A DNA stretch of 64,000 nucleotides from Dyella_A ginsengisoli. GTDB taxonomy: Bacteria; Pseudomonadota; Gammaproteobacteria; Xanthomonadales; Rhodanobacteraceae. The stretch is taken from assembly GCF_044904665.1 (NCBI RefSeq), contig NZ_JADIKM010000001.1, positions 1,364,001 to 1,428,000 on the forward strand, given 5' to 3'. Position numbers and translations under genes: made by a program. Shown in pieces: positions 42,643-50,556 of the stretch (the stretch's first letter is position 1; every line of letters starts with the position of its first letter). The notes beneath the pieces are model-generated. The model did no database searches, was not told the origin of the DNA, and saw only the letters and a list, made by a program, of their open reading frames with translations.

Positions 42643-43128
42643 ATGAAGGCTGGCAAGGACAAGGTGATCTCGCTGCACTACACCCTCACGGTGGACGGCG
42701 AGAAGGTGGAAAGTTCGCACGATCGCGACGAGGCGCTGTGGGTGCTGCTCGGCCACGGCCAGCTGATTCCGGGGCTGGAGACGGCGCTGGAAGGCCACGA
42801 GGCCGGTGAGTCGCTGCAGGTGGACGTGGCTGCAGCCGACGGTTACGGCGAGCGCCAGGAAGGCCAGATCCAGCGCGTGCCGAAAAAGTATTTCCAGCAG
42901 GCGAACAAGCTCAAGCCCGGCATGACCACGGTGCTCTCGCTCAAGCAGGGCGGCCAGCGCGTGGTGACCGTGCACAAGGTCGGCATGACCACGGTGGACG
43001 TCGACCTCAACCACCCGATGGCCGGCAAGACGCTGCACTTCGACGTGACCATCAACGAAGTGCGCGACGGTACCGAGGAAGAGATCCAGCACGGCCACGC
43101 CCACCCGCCAGGCGCCGAAGCACACTGA
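42643..43128 (+). CDS. FKBP-type peptidyl-prolyl isomerase, SlyD-like
   Basis: A 161-residue SlyD-type FKBP that catalyses prolyl isomerisation and acts as a chaperone. The FKBP core (KVISLHYTLTVDGEKVESS, LGHGQLIPGLETALEGHEAG) is interrupted by the insert-in-flap domain (DGYGERQEGQIQRVPKKYF). NHPMAGKTLHFDVTINEVRD closes the core. The short His-containing tail (QHGHAHPPGAEAH) is a reduced form of the metal-binding tail of E. coli SlyD. The ATG at 42643 is preferred to the upstream TTG at 42619. An intrinsic terminator follows. Confidence 0.92.
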   Translation: MKAGKDKVISLHYTLTVDGEKVESSHDRDEALWVLLGHGQLIPGLETALEGHEAGESLQVDVAAADGYGERQEGQIQRVPKKYFQQANKLKPGMTTVLSLKQGGQRVVTVHKVGMTTVDVDLNHPMAGKTLHFDVTINEVRDGTEEEIQHGHAHPPGAEAH

Positions 43129-43150
43129 GTGCGCTTCAAACGGAAAAAAC

Positions 43151-43177
43151 AAAACGGCGCCGCAAGGCGCCGTTTTT
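43151..43177. terminator. Intrinsic terminator after SlyD-like gene
   Basis: An 11-bp stem (43151-43161 against 43166-43176, GCAA loop), TTTTT at the right side and an A-rich left side, so it may work in both directions. Confidence 0.9.
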
Positions 43178-43185
43178 CGTTCTCC

Positions 43186-43220
43186 CCTTCTCCCACGGCG
43201 AGAAGGCTGGGATGAGGGGT
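43186..43220. repeat. Short dispersed palindromic repeat (CCCTTCTCCC type)
   Basis: Arms CCTTCTC (43186-43192) and GAGAAGG (43200-43206), followed by CTGGGATGAGGGG. A related copy, GGGGGAGAGGG followed by TTGGGGTGAGGGG, is at 56328-56373. This intergenic element type is widespread in proteobacterial genomes. Confidence 0.55.
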
Positions 43221-43291
43221 AAGGCTTGCCTCAAACTGCTCTTGTTGTGGCCTTCGCAGTGAAAGCCTCGCGGACTAGGCCCGCTACCGGC

Positions 43292-43852
43292 TCAATCCAG
43301 CAGCCGCTTCCCGAACTCGAAATGCTCGCGCCAATAGGGCCCGTCGATGTCGTCCAATCTCACCGTGCCGCCCGAGTTGGGCGCGTGCACGAAACGCCCC
43401 TGGCCGACGTAGACGCCCACGTGGCTGATGCCGCTGCGGCTGCCGAAGAATACCAGGTCGCCGCTGGCCAGTTCCGTCATGCGCTTCACCTTCTGACCCA
43501 TCTCGGACATGGCGCGCGAGCTGTGCGGCAGCGCGATGTCGGCGGCGTGGCGGTAGATGTAATCCACCAGACCGCTGCAGTCGAAGCCGGATTGCGGCGT
43601 GTTCCCGCCCCATTTGTACGGCGTGCCGACCAGCGCCATCGCGCGGAACAGCACGTCATTGGCCACTTGGGCGGTGGCCGCCGAGGGCGCGCGCGCTGGC
43701 AGGTCGGCCAGCGCGGAGTGCGAGGTCTTGAAGGTGGGCTCGCGCCGGTGCGGTGCGCTGGAGCAGGCGGCCAGCAGCAGGGCCGCCGCTGCCATGGATA
43801 CCCAGGGAAGCTGGCGTGGCAGGGACCGGGTGGCGCGGGGGCGGGTAGTCAT
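43292..43852 (-). CDS. NlpC/P60 family lipoprotein endopeptidase
   Basis: A 186-residue cell-wall hydrolase, probably cleaving peptide crosslinks of peptidoglycan. The lipobox is LAAC (Cys30), so it should be a periplasmic lipoprotein. The catalytic triad of the NlpC/P60 fold is Cys92 (FDCSGLVDY), His144 (GISHVGVYVG) and His156 (FVHAP). Length and layout match Spr/MepS-like proteins. It lies downstream of the M56 gene on the same strand with 57 bases between, but whether it belongs to that operon is unclear. Confidence 0.92.
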   Translation of the reverse strand: MTTRPRATRSLPRQLPWVSMAAAALLLAACSSAPHRREPTFKTSHSALADLPARAPSAATAQVANDVLFRAMALVGTPYKWGGNTPQSGFDCSGLVDYIYRHAADIALPHSSRAMSEMGQKVKRMTELASGDLVFFGSRSGISHVGVYVGQGRFVHAPNSGGTVRLDDIDGPYWREHFEFGKRLLD

Positions 43853-43909
43853 ACAGCAGGCCCGACGGAAGGTGCGTCGAGCCTACCAATCCATCAAAAG
43901 ACTTTCAAA

Positions 43910-45160
43910 TCAGTGCTTTTCTGGCTTTTTTGCATTTTGATTCTCGGAATCTGCCGCGGGTGCGGCATCGGGCAGCGTGTCGATCTGAAATTTCACCGGC
44001 ACCCGCGCGTAGCTCTCGATCGGCTGGCCGCCCTTCATGGCGGGATTGAAATGCCACTGCATCGCCGCATCGCTGGCGGCGGCGATCAGGTTTGCCGAGG
44101 TCGTGGTGCTTGCCTTGGGGTCGTAGTCCACCGCCTTGACGGTGCCGTCGGGGTTGACCAGCACCTGCAACATGACCGTGCCTTTCTCCTTGTTGAGGAT
44201 GGAGGCCTTTGGGTAACGCGGCTGCGTACGGAGATTGGCCTGCAGATCCTGCGTGGCCCGGCCGCTCGGGTCGGCGACCCGCGGCGACGCCTGCGCAGCC
44301 AGGCAGATGCCGCCGATGACACACGCCGTGGCCAGATACCCGGCGAGGCGGCGTGCGGTGGGGGTGCGATCGCGTCGAATCATCATCAGGCGTTCCTTCA
44401 GTTGCGGCTCGGCGAGCCAGGGGATGAGCACCGGCGCGGCGTCCATGCCGGTGCTGGCGAGCAGGGTGCGGGCGTAGTTGCCCGCGTCGTGTGTGTTGCG
44501 ATGCAGAGTGCGCTCGTCACAGGCCAGCTCCTGGTCGAGCCGGAAGCGCGGCAGCGCCAGCCACGCCAGCGGGTGGAACCACAGCAGCGCGGCGAGGATT
44601 TCGGCCAGCAGGCTCCACAGCGGATCGCGGCGGGCGAGATGCGCCTGCTGGTGGGCCAGCACCAGCACGCGCTGTTCGGCACCGAAGCGCCGGGTGAAGT
44701 CCGCCGGCAGCAGGATCAGGCTGCGCCACGACCACAGCACCGCCGGTCCCCGCGAATGCAGGCGCAGGCGACGCGGGTCCAGCGTGGGATGCTCGTGTCG
44801 GCAGTGCGCCAGCAGCTCCGGCGGCAATGGGCGACAGCGGCGGCGCAGTCGTGCATAGGCGAGCGCCAGGCGCAGCAGGGCGAAGGTGGCGCCGACCAGC
44901 CACAGCGCCATCCACGGCACGCCTCCCGCCACGGCGGACCCCGGCAATGCCGGACTGGCGAGCGTGCCCGGCAGGACGATCACCGGCGCCAGCAGCTGCC
45001 AGCGCGCGGGCAGCGTCGGCAGCCACGGCAGCGCGCCGAGCAGCACCGGCCACAGCCAGAGGGTGAAGGCCGGACCGGCGCCGAACAGCTTCCGCGCGGG
45101 CTTGCGCAGCGCCAGCACGAGCAGCAAGCCGGCGCTGAGGTCGATCAGGCTGGCGAGCAT
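43910..45160 (-). CDS. M56-family membrane protein with TonB C-terminal domain, HQQAH variant
   Basis: A 416-residue protein with an N-terminal BlaR1-like M56 membrane domain (about four helices) and a C-terminal TonB-like domain (RYPKASILNKEKGTVMLQVL, AMQWHFNPAMKGG). M56 proteins paired with BlaI sense a signal and cleave the repressor. Here the zinc motif reads HQQAH (codons around 44639-44653) instead of HExxH: both His and the downstream DQELACDE ligand are kept but the catalytic Glu is Gln. Proteolysis is therefore doubtful. The ATG at 45160 has AGGAG seven bases upstream and follows the blaI stop by one base. Autorepression through the upstream BlaI operators is likely. Confidence 0.87.
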   Translation of the reverse strand: MLASLIDLSAGLLLVLALRKPARKLFGAGPAFTLWLWPVLLGALPWLPTLPARWQLLAPVIVLPGTLASPALPGSAVAGGVPWMALWLVGATFALLRLALAYARLRRRCRPLPPELLAHCRHEHPTLDPRRLRLHSRGPAVLWSWRSLILLPADFTRRFGAEQRVLVLAHQQAHLARRDPLWSLLAEILAALLWFHPLAWLALPRFRLDQELACDERTLHRNTHDAGNYARTLLASTGMDAAPVLIPWLAEPQLKERLMMIRRDRTPTARRLAGYLATACVIGGICLAAQASPRVADPSGRATQDLQANLRTQPRYPKASILNKEKGTVMLQVLVNPDGTVKAVDYDPKASTTTSANLIAAASDAAMQWHFNPAMKGGQPIESYARVPVKFQIDTLPDAAPAADSENQNAKKPEKH

Positions 45161-45161
45161 C

Positions 45162-45548
45162 TCAGCGCTCCTTCCTGTCAATGGCGTCGATCAGCACCCG
45201 CAGCTCGGCGATGTCGCGCTTGCTGAGTTTCTCGTGGGTGGAGAAGTGCGCCAGCAGCGGCGCGACGCGACCGCCGAACACCCGATCGAGCAGGCTGCGG
45301 CTCTCGCTCGACTGCCACTGCTCGCGGGTGAGCAGTGGGCTGTAGAGATAGCGCCGCCCGTCGCGCTCGGCGCTCACCGCGCCCTTGCCGAGCAGGCGAT
45401 TGAGCAGGCTGCGGATGGTCTTCTCGTGCCAGTCGGTGGTCTCGCCCAGCTCGGCGACGATTTCCTCCGAGCTGCGCGGCGCGCTGTCCCACAGCACGGC
45501 CATCACTTGGCTCTCGGCATCGGTGATGGTGGGAATTTCGTGGCGCAT
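45162..45548 (-). CDS. blaI: BlaI/MecI-type transcriptional repressor
   Basis: A 128-residue winged-helix repressor of the BlaI/MecI/CopY family. The N-terminal half, with ITDAESQVMAVLWDSAPRSS and EKTIRSLLNRLLGKGAVSAE, forms the DNA-binding domain. The C-terminal helices dimerise. In the classical system the partner membrane protease cleaves BlaI. Here the cognate M56 gene follows by one base. Two ATTAC-N4-GTAAT palindromes upstream of its start (45567-45606) are the probable binding sites, and identical ones occur before the lipoprotein gene at 30387. No beta-lactamase gene is nearby. Confidence 0.92.
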   Translation of the reverse strand: MRHEIPTITDAESQVMAVLWDSAPRSSEEIVAELGETTDWHEKTIRSLLNRLLGKGAVSAERDGRRYLYSPLLTREQWQSSESRSLLDRVFGGRVAPLLAHFSTHEKLSKRDIAELRVLIDAIDRKER

Positions 45549-45566
45549 GACGTGGCTTCCATGTGG

Positions 45567-45606
45567 ATTACGGGTGTAATCCTTGATTGAAGATTACACA
45601 TGTAAT
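45567..45606 (-). promoter_or_regulatory. Paired BlaI operator and promoter of blaI-M56
   Basis: Palindromes ATTACGGGTGTAAT (45567-45580) and ATTACACATGTAAT (45593-45606), starts 26 bases apart. On the minus strand TTGCGC (45620-45615) and TGTAAT (45598-45593) with a 16-base spacer form a good promoter whose -10 lies inside the distal palindrome. Bound repressor should block it. The divergent glutathione reductase gene begins 92 bases to the right. Confidence 0.8.
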
Positions 45607-45697
45607 TTGTCGCGGCGCAAGTGGCCGATCTCGTCTGCCGCAACGTTGACGTTCGAGCGGTGATACTGCCGATTGGCTCTTTGTCGGTGGAGGCTTC

Positions 45698-47044
45698 ATG
45701 ACGCAGCTCTGCGATCTCATCGTGCTGGGCGCCGGCTCCGGCGGGTTGGCGACGGCGTTCCGTGCGGCGCACCACGGGGCGAAGGTGGTGCTGCTCGATC
45801 CGGCGCCGCCCGGAGGCACCTGCGTGCACCGGGGCTGTGTGCCGAAGAAGGCGCTGTGGTACGCGGCGCAGCTGGCGCAACAGCAGCCGCTGGCACGCGA
45901 GTACGGCTTCCACGGGGCGGGCGGGACGCTGGATTGGGAGCGCTTCCGCCAGCTCCGCCAGGACTATGTAGACGGCATCACCACGCGCTACGAAGAGCGC
46001 CTGCAAAAGGCTGGCATACAGCGCGTGCCCAACGCCGGTCGACTGGTCGACGCCGGTACCGTGCAGGCCGTCGACGGCACCCGCTGGCAGGCGCCGCACG
46101 TGGTGATCGCCACCGGCGGTCGACCGCGCCGGCTGGACATTCCGGGCTTCGACCTGGGTTGGGTCTCGGATGACCTGTTCACCCTGCGCGCGCTGCCGGG
46201 CCGCGTGGCGGTGGTCGGCGGCGGCTACGTGGCGGTGGAATTCGCCGGCCTGCTGCGCGCGTTCGGCTGCGAGGTGAGCCTGCTGGTGCGCGGGTCGCTG
46301 CTGGACGGCTTCGATGCCGAGCTCACCGACGCGCTGGCCGAACGCATGCAGCACGACGGCATCCGCATGATCCGCCCGATCGAGGTGCGCGGCGCGCATC
46401 GCGATGCACAGGGACTGCGGCTCGACGGCGACGACATGGACGCGGGCGGCCCGTACGACGCGGTGCTCTGGGCCGTCGGTCGCGTCCCCAATACGGAGAG
46501 CCTCGGCCTGGAGGCGCTGGGCATTGCGCTCGGTCGCCAGGGCCATGTGTCGGTGGACGACTACCAGAACACCGCTTGCCCGGGCATCTACGCGGTGGGC
46601 GACGTTACCGACCGCAAGGAGCTGACGCCGGTGGCGGTGGCGGCGGGACGACGGCTGGCCGACCGGTTGTTCGGTGGCGAGCCACGGGCCCGGCTGGACT
46701 ACGACAACATCCCCAGCGTGCTCTTCAGCGAGCCGCCACTGGCGAGCGTGGGCCTGGATGAAGCCCGGGCGCGCGAGCAGCACGGCGATGCGGTGCGCTG
46801 CTACCGCAGCCAGTTCACGCCCATGCAGCTGGCGCTTGCGGGGCGGCGCGAACCATCGCTGATGAAGCTCGTATGCATGGGCGACGACGAGCGCGTGGTC
46901 GGCATCCATGCGCTGGGTCCGGGAGCCGACGAGATGCTGCAGGGTTTCGCCGTGGCGATGAAGCTGGGCCTGCGCAAGCGCGATCTCGATGCTACCGTGG
47001 CGATCCATCCCACCTCGGCCGAGGAGCTGGTGCTGATGGGCTGA
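45698..47044 (+). CDS. gor: Glutathione reductase
   Basis: A 448-residue flavoprotein that reduces glutathione disulfide with NADPH. The FAD site is VLGAGSGGLATAFRA, the redox-active disulfide is Cys42-Cys47 in GGTCVHRGCVPKKALWYAA, the second dinucleotide site is VVGGGYVAVEFAGLL, and the C-terminal catalytic His lies in VAIHPTSAEELV. The family marker MLQGFAVAMKLGLRKRDLD is present. The residues between the redox Cys (VHRG) differ from the more usual VNVG or VIRG. It is divergent from blaI and shares its control region, so BlaI might also affect it. Confidence 0.9.
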   Translation: MTQLCDLIVLGAGSGGLATAFRAAHHGAKVVLLDPAPPGGTCVHRGCVPKKALWYAAQLAQQQPLAREYGFHGAGGTLDWERFRQLRQDYVDGITTRYEERLQKAGIQRVPNAGRLVDAGTVQAVDGTRWQAPHVVIATGGRPRRLDIPGFDLGWVSDDLFTLRALPGRVAVVGGGYVAVEFAGLLRAFGCEVSLLVRGSLLDGFDAELTDALAERMQHDGIRMIRPIEVRGAHRDAQGLRLDGDDMDAGGPYDAVLWAVGRVPNTESLGLEALGIALGRQGHVSVDDYQNTACPGIYAVGDVTDRKELTPVAVAAGRRLADRLFGGEPRARLDYDNIPSVLFSEPPLASVGLDEARAREQHGDAVRCYRSQFTPMQLALAGRREPSLMKLVCMGDDERVVGIHALGPGADEMLQGFAVAMKLGLRKRDLDATVAIHPTSAEELVLMG

Positions 47045-47075
47045 GCGTGGCGTCACGCGTCGCTACACTGTCGGC

Positions 47076-47867
47076 ATGGACCAGCCCATCATTACCCTTT
47101 CGCGCGGCACCGCGCCGCTGCTGATCAGCCTGCCGCACGACGGCAGCGCGATTCCCGCCGACATCGCTGCGCGCATGACGCCGCAGGCGCGACGCTCACT
47201 CGATACCGACTGGCACGTCGGCCGGCTGTACACGCCGCTGGCGGAGGCGTTGGGCGCCAGCGTGCTGCGGCCGTCGCTCTCGCGTTACGTGGTGGATCTC
47301 AACCGGCCGGCCGATGGCCACGCGCTGTACCCGGGGCAGCGCGAGACCGGGCTGGTCCCGACCATCTCGTTCGACGGCACGGCGCTGTATGTCGAGGGCG
47401 ACGAGCCGGATGCCGGCGAAGTGGCGCGCCGCGTGGCCCAGTACTGGCAGCCGTACCACGAGGCGCTTGCCGACGAGCTGGCGCGGCTGGTGCGCGAACA
47501 CGGCCACGCCGTGCTGTGGGAGGGCCATTCGATCCGCAGCCGCGTGCCGATGCTGTTCGACGGCCGCCTGCCCGATTTCAATCTCGGCACCGCCGATGGC
47601 GCCAGCTGCAGCGCACCGCTGCAGGCGCGGCTCGATGCGGTGCTGCGCGGGCAGGGCGGCTACAGCCACGTGGTGAACGGCCGCTTCAAGGGCGGCTACA
47701 TCACCCGCCACTATGGTCGGCCGGCGGCGAACGTGCAGGCGGTGCAGCTGGAATTGGCGCAGTGCACCTACATGGACGAGGACAGTCTCGACTTCCTGCC
47801 CGAGCGGGCGGCCGGCGCGCAGGCGCTGATCGGTGAACTGCTGCGCGCCTGCCTCGCCGCTGACTAG
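47076..47867 (+). CDS. hutG: N-formylglutamate deformylase
   Basis: A 263-residue N-formylglutamate amidohydrolase that releases glutamate and formate in the last step of one histidine-degradation route. The metal-binding pattern of the family is visible in LPHDGSAIP, DTDWHVGRLY, DLNRPADGHALYPG and WEGHSIRSRVP. The other hut genes are not in the window, so it may serve another formyl-amino acid turnover. It lies 31 bases after gor on the same strand and may be co-transcribed. Confidence 0.92.
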   Translation: MDQPIITLSRGTAPLLISLPHDGSAIPADIAARMTPQARRSLDTDWHVGRLYTPLAEALGASVLRPSLSRYVVDLNRPADGHALYPGQRETGLVPTISFDGTALYVEGDEPDAGEVARRVAQYWQPYHEALADELARLVREHGHAVLWEGHSIRSRVPMLFDGRLPDFNLGTADGASCSAPLQARLDAVLRGQGGYSHVVNGRFKGGYITRHYGRPAANVQAVQLELAQCTYMDEDSLDFLPERAAGAQALIGELLRACLAAD

Positions 47868-47874
47868 CCCAGGT

Positions 47875-48546
47875 TCAGCCGGGCTCGCCGACGCGGCTGG
47901 CCAGACGCTCCAGGCCCGCTTCGTAGCTCGGCCAGATCGCGCCGTGGCTGTCGATGTGCACGCCCAGGTCGTTCATGTGGCCGTTGGTGAGGCTGTAGCA
48001 CCAGGCGTGCACGCTCAGCGGCTGCCCGCGCTCCCACGCGTCCATGACCATGGTGGTGTGGCACACGTTCACCACCTGCTCCAGCGCGTTGAGTTCACAC
48101 AGGCGCACGTTGCGGTCGGCCATGTTCTCCAGCCCGGTCAGCATGGCGTGATGCTTCTTGGCGACGTCGCCGACGTGGCGCAGCCAGTTGTCGACCAGCC
48201 CCATGCGGCGTTCGTCCAGCACCGCCTGCACGCCGCCGCAGCCATAGTGGCCGACCACGATGATGTGCTCCACCTTGAGCACGTCGACGGCGAACTGGAT
48301 GGTGCTCAGGCAGTTGAGGTCGGTGTGCGAGACCACGTTGGCGACGTTGCGCTGCACGAAGATCTCGCCCGGCGGCAGGTCGACGATCTGCGTGGCCGGC
48401 ACGCGCGAATCGGAGCAGCCGATCCACAGGTACTTCGGCGACTGCTGCTTGGCCAGCCGCTCGAAGAAGGCCGGATCGGATTCGCGCACCGTTTCGGACC
48501 AGCGGCGGTTGCTGTCGATCAGGTCCTGCAGGGGGTTGTGACTCAT
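47875..48546 (-). CDS. can: Beta-class carbonic anhydrase
   Basis: A 223-residue zinc enzyme interconverting CO2 and bicarbonate. Zinc ligands are Cys44 and Asp46 (GCSDSRVP), His100 and Cys103 (VGHYGCGG), as in E. coli Can (220 residues). RNVANVVSHTDLNCLSTIQF is conserved. It is convergent with hutG, 7 bases between stops, and lies 75 bases after the nei gene on the same strand, so it may be the tail of that cluster or independent. Confidence 0.95.
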   Translation of the reverse strand: MSHNPLQDLIDSNRRWSETVRESDPAFFERLAKQQSPKYLWIGCSDSRVPATQIVDLPPGEIFVQRNVANVVSHTDLNCLSTIQFAVDVLKVEHIIVVGHYGCGGVQAVLDERRMGLVDNWLRHVGDVAKKHHAMLTGLENMADRNVRLCELNALEQVVNVCHTTMVMDAWERGQPLSVHAWCYSLTNGHMNDLGVHIDSHGAIWPSYEAGLERLASRVGEPG

Positions 48547-48621
48547 GGGAGATCCTTAGTGGGCGCAGCAGCCGGGCGGCGGCCCGCAGCCGTGCATGGT
48601 AACCCGGCGATGCCGATTGGC

Positions 48622-49413
48622 TCAGCGCTGGCAGCGCAGGCAGGCGTAGAACGGTCGGCTGGAGACCATCGACTTCTCGATCGGTGCCAGGCAGCGCGGG
48701 CACGCCTCGCCGCCGCGTTCGTAGGCGCGGAAACGGAACGGGGTGTCCTGCAGGTGGCCGGCGCCACGCTTGCCGCGGGTGCGGTAGGAGCGGCGCGGCA
48801 GGTCTAGGATCGCTTCGGCCAGCGCGGCGATTTCGGCCTCATCCAGGTCGCACGGGCGCAGTTGCGGCCCCAGACCCGCTTCCCACAGGATCTCCACTCG
48901 CAGGTAGTTGCCCAGCCCGGCGACGAAGGCCTGGTCGAGCAGCAGCGCACCGAGGCGCCGGCGGGCGAAGCGCCGGTCGCGCAAGCGCGCGACGACGGTG
49001 CCGGCAGTCAGCGACGGATCCAGCGCATCCGGTCCGATGCGCTGCAGGAACGGATGCTCTTCCACCTGGTCGCTGGGCCACATCTCGATGTCGGTGGCGC
49101 TGTACAGCAGGATCGCCTTGCGCTCGGTTTCCAGCGCTACCCGCAGGCTGCGGCCGGTTTCCGGCGCGCGACCGGCAGCGGCCACGCGCCACACGCCGTA
49201 GAGCTGGTTATGGCTGTACAGGGTGACGCCGTTGTCGAAGCGGGTGAGCAGCGCCTTGCCGCGCGGGGTGATCGACTCGATGCTGCGCCCGAGCAGCGGC
49301 TGCTCGTAACGCTTGAGCGCGTCGAAGGCGAACCACACCCGCGTCAGCGGTGCACCGACCACGGCGGTGGCGAGCGCATCGGCGGCGCGACGGATCTCGG
49401 GACCTTCGGGCAT
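48622..49413 (-). CDS. nei: Endonuclease VIII (Nei-type DNA glycosylase)
   Basis: A 263-residue Fpg/Nei-family DNA glycosylase/AP lyase that removes oxidised pyrimidines. The N-terminal catalytic segment is (M)PEGPEIRRAADAL with Pro1 and Glu2 after Met removal. The helix-two-turn-helix contains DQAFVAGLGNYLRVEILW. The C-terminal zinc finger is CPRCL ... FYACLRCQR. PEGPEI and the finger form favour Nei over Fpg. The start shares one base with the stop of the SDR gene (TGATG), so translation is coupled. Confidence 0.93.
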   Translation of the reverse strand: MPEGPEIRRAADALATAVVGAPLTRVWFAFDALKRYEQPLLGRSIESITPRGKALLTRFDNGVTLYSHNQLYGVWRVAAAGRAPETGRSLRVALETERKAILLYSATDIEMWPSDQVEEHPFLQRIGPDALDPSLTAGTVVARLRDRRFARRRLGALLLDQAFVAGLGNYLRVEILWEAGLGPQLRPCDLDEAEIAALAEAILDLPRRSYRTRGKRGAGHLQDTPFRFRAYERGGEACPRCLAPIEKSMVSSRPFYACLRCQR

Positions 49414-50204
49414 CAGCTCAACGCCCGCGTGCGGCCGCCGTCGACCGCAATGCTTACTCCATTGACGTAGGCGGCGGCCGGCGTGCAGAGGAAGGCGACC
49501 ATCGCGGCCACTTCCGCCGCTTCGCCGAAGCGCTTGGCCGGCACGCTGTCGATCAGCCCCTGCGCCACCGCCTCGATGCTGCGTCCGCTCGCCTGCGCCT
49601 GCGCGGCCAGCAGGCTGTCCAGCCGCGCGGTGCGGGTGTAGCCGGGCAGCACGTTGTTCACGGTGATGCCGTCGGCCGCCAGCTCGCCGGCCAGCGTCTT
49701 GGCCCAGCCGGCCACCGCGGCGCGGATCGTATTGGACACGCCCAGTCCCGCGATCGGCTCCTTCACCGAGGTGGAGATCACGTTGACCAGCCGACCGTAG
49801 CCCGTGGCGCGCATGCCGGGGAGCACGGCCTGCAGCAGGGTCTGCCCGGCGAGCACGTGCTGGCGGAAGGCCATCTCGTAGGCGGCGCGATCTGCCCCGT
49901 GGGCGCTGCCGCCCGGCGGGCCGCCGGTGTTGTTGATCAGGATGTGCACCGGGCGGATCGCGACCAGCTGCTCGATCGCCTCAGCGAGGGCGGCGGTATC
50001 GCCCATGTCGACTTGGCGCCAATTGTGCAACTGAGCCGCGTGATGCCGCGGGAGACTCTCCGCCACGGTCTGCAGCGCATCAGCCGAGCGGGCCAGCACC
50101 GTGACGTTGGCGCCCAGTTCGGCCAGTTCGACCGCCGTGGCGCGCCCGATGCCGCCGGAGGCGCCGCAGACCAGGGCATGTCGTCCGCTCAGGTTCAGAT
50201 GCAT
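49413..50204 (-). CDS. Atypical SDR-family oxidoreductase lacking Tyr-Lys pair
   Basis: A 263-residue Rossmann-fold SDR protein. The cofactor loop GASGGIGRA and an INNTGGPPGG motif (Asn-Asn-Thr-Gly in place of NNAG) are present. The position of the catalytic Ser-Tyr-Lys reads STSVKEPIAGLGVSNTIRAA: the Tyr is Ser and the Lys is Arg. Such divergent SDRs form a recognised subgroup, often annotated as 3-oxoacyl-ACP reductases, but catalysis by the standard mechanism is not expected. It lies in a minus-strand cluster from asnS to nei; nei overlaps by one base. Confidence 0.85.
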   Translation of the reverse strand: MHLNLSGRHALVCGASGGIGRATAVELAELGANVTVLARSADALQTVAESLPRHHAAQLHNWRQVDMGDTAALAEAIEQLVAIRPVHILINNTGGPPGGSAHGADRAAYEMAFRQHVLAGQTLLQAVLPGMRATGYGRLVNVISTSVKEPIAGLGVSNTIRAAVAGWAKTLAGELAADGITVNNVLPGYTRTARLDSLLAAQAQASGRSIEAVAQGLIDSVPAKRFGEAAEVAAMVAFLCTPAAAYVNGVSIAVDGGRTRALS

Positions 50205-50232
50205 GCGCGGTCCTCAATGGCGGAACACGAGC

Positions 50233-50556
50233 CTAGCGGGCGCTCCAGCGCAACACGAAGGCGGCGATCAGGCAGGCCCAGGCGAGCAGCGGAAAGATCC
50301 GCCACAGCGTGCGCCAGCGGTTGAGCACGGCGTCTTCCAGCGCCGGCAACACCGGCGAACGCAGTGCGTTCTGCAGGCGGATCCAGCGCAGCGGCGCGCG
50401 CACTGCCACGCCGCGCTCGTCCTGCGCGATGATCTTCCACTGGTCCGGATGCGCCTCGCGCAGGCGCCGGGCGACCTGCATTAGCGCCACGTAGTGCAGC
50501 AGGAAACACGCCACGCCGGCCAGCAGCAGGCCGAGATAGATCACGCCCAGAGGCAT
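50233..50556 (-). CDS. Small two-helix membrane protein, UspB-like topology
   Basis: A 107-residue protein with a membrane helix at each end (PLGVIYLGLLLAGVACFLLH and IFPLLAWACLIAAFVLRW) and a charged middle (HPDQWKIIAQDERG). Size and topology resemble E. coli UspB (111 residues), but sequence identity is not obvious to me, so that name is only a suggestion. The ATG overlaps the TAA of the preceding lipoprotein gene (TAATG), indicating translational coupling. Confidence 0.75.
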   Translation of the reverse strand: MPLGVIYLGLLLAGVACFLLHYVALMQVARRLREAHPDQWKIIAQDERGVAVRAPLRWIRLQNALRSPVLPALEDAVLNRWRTLWRIFPLLAWACLIAAFVLRWSAR

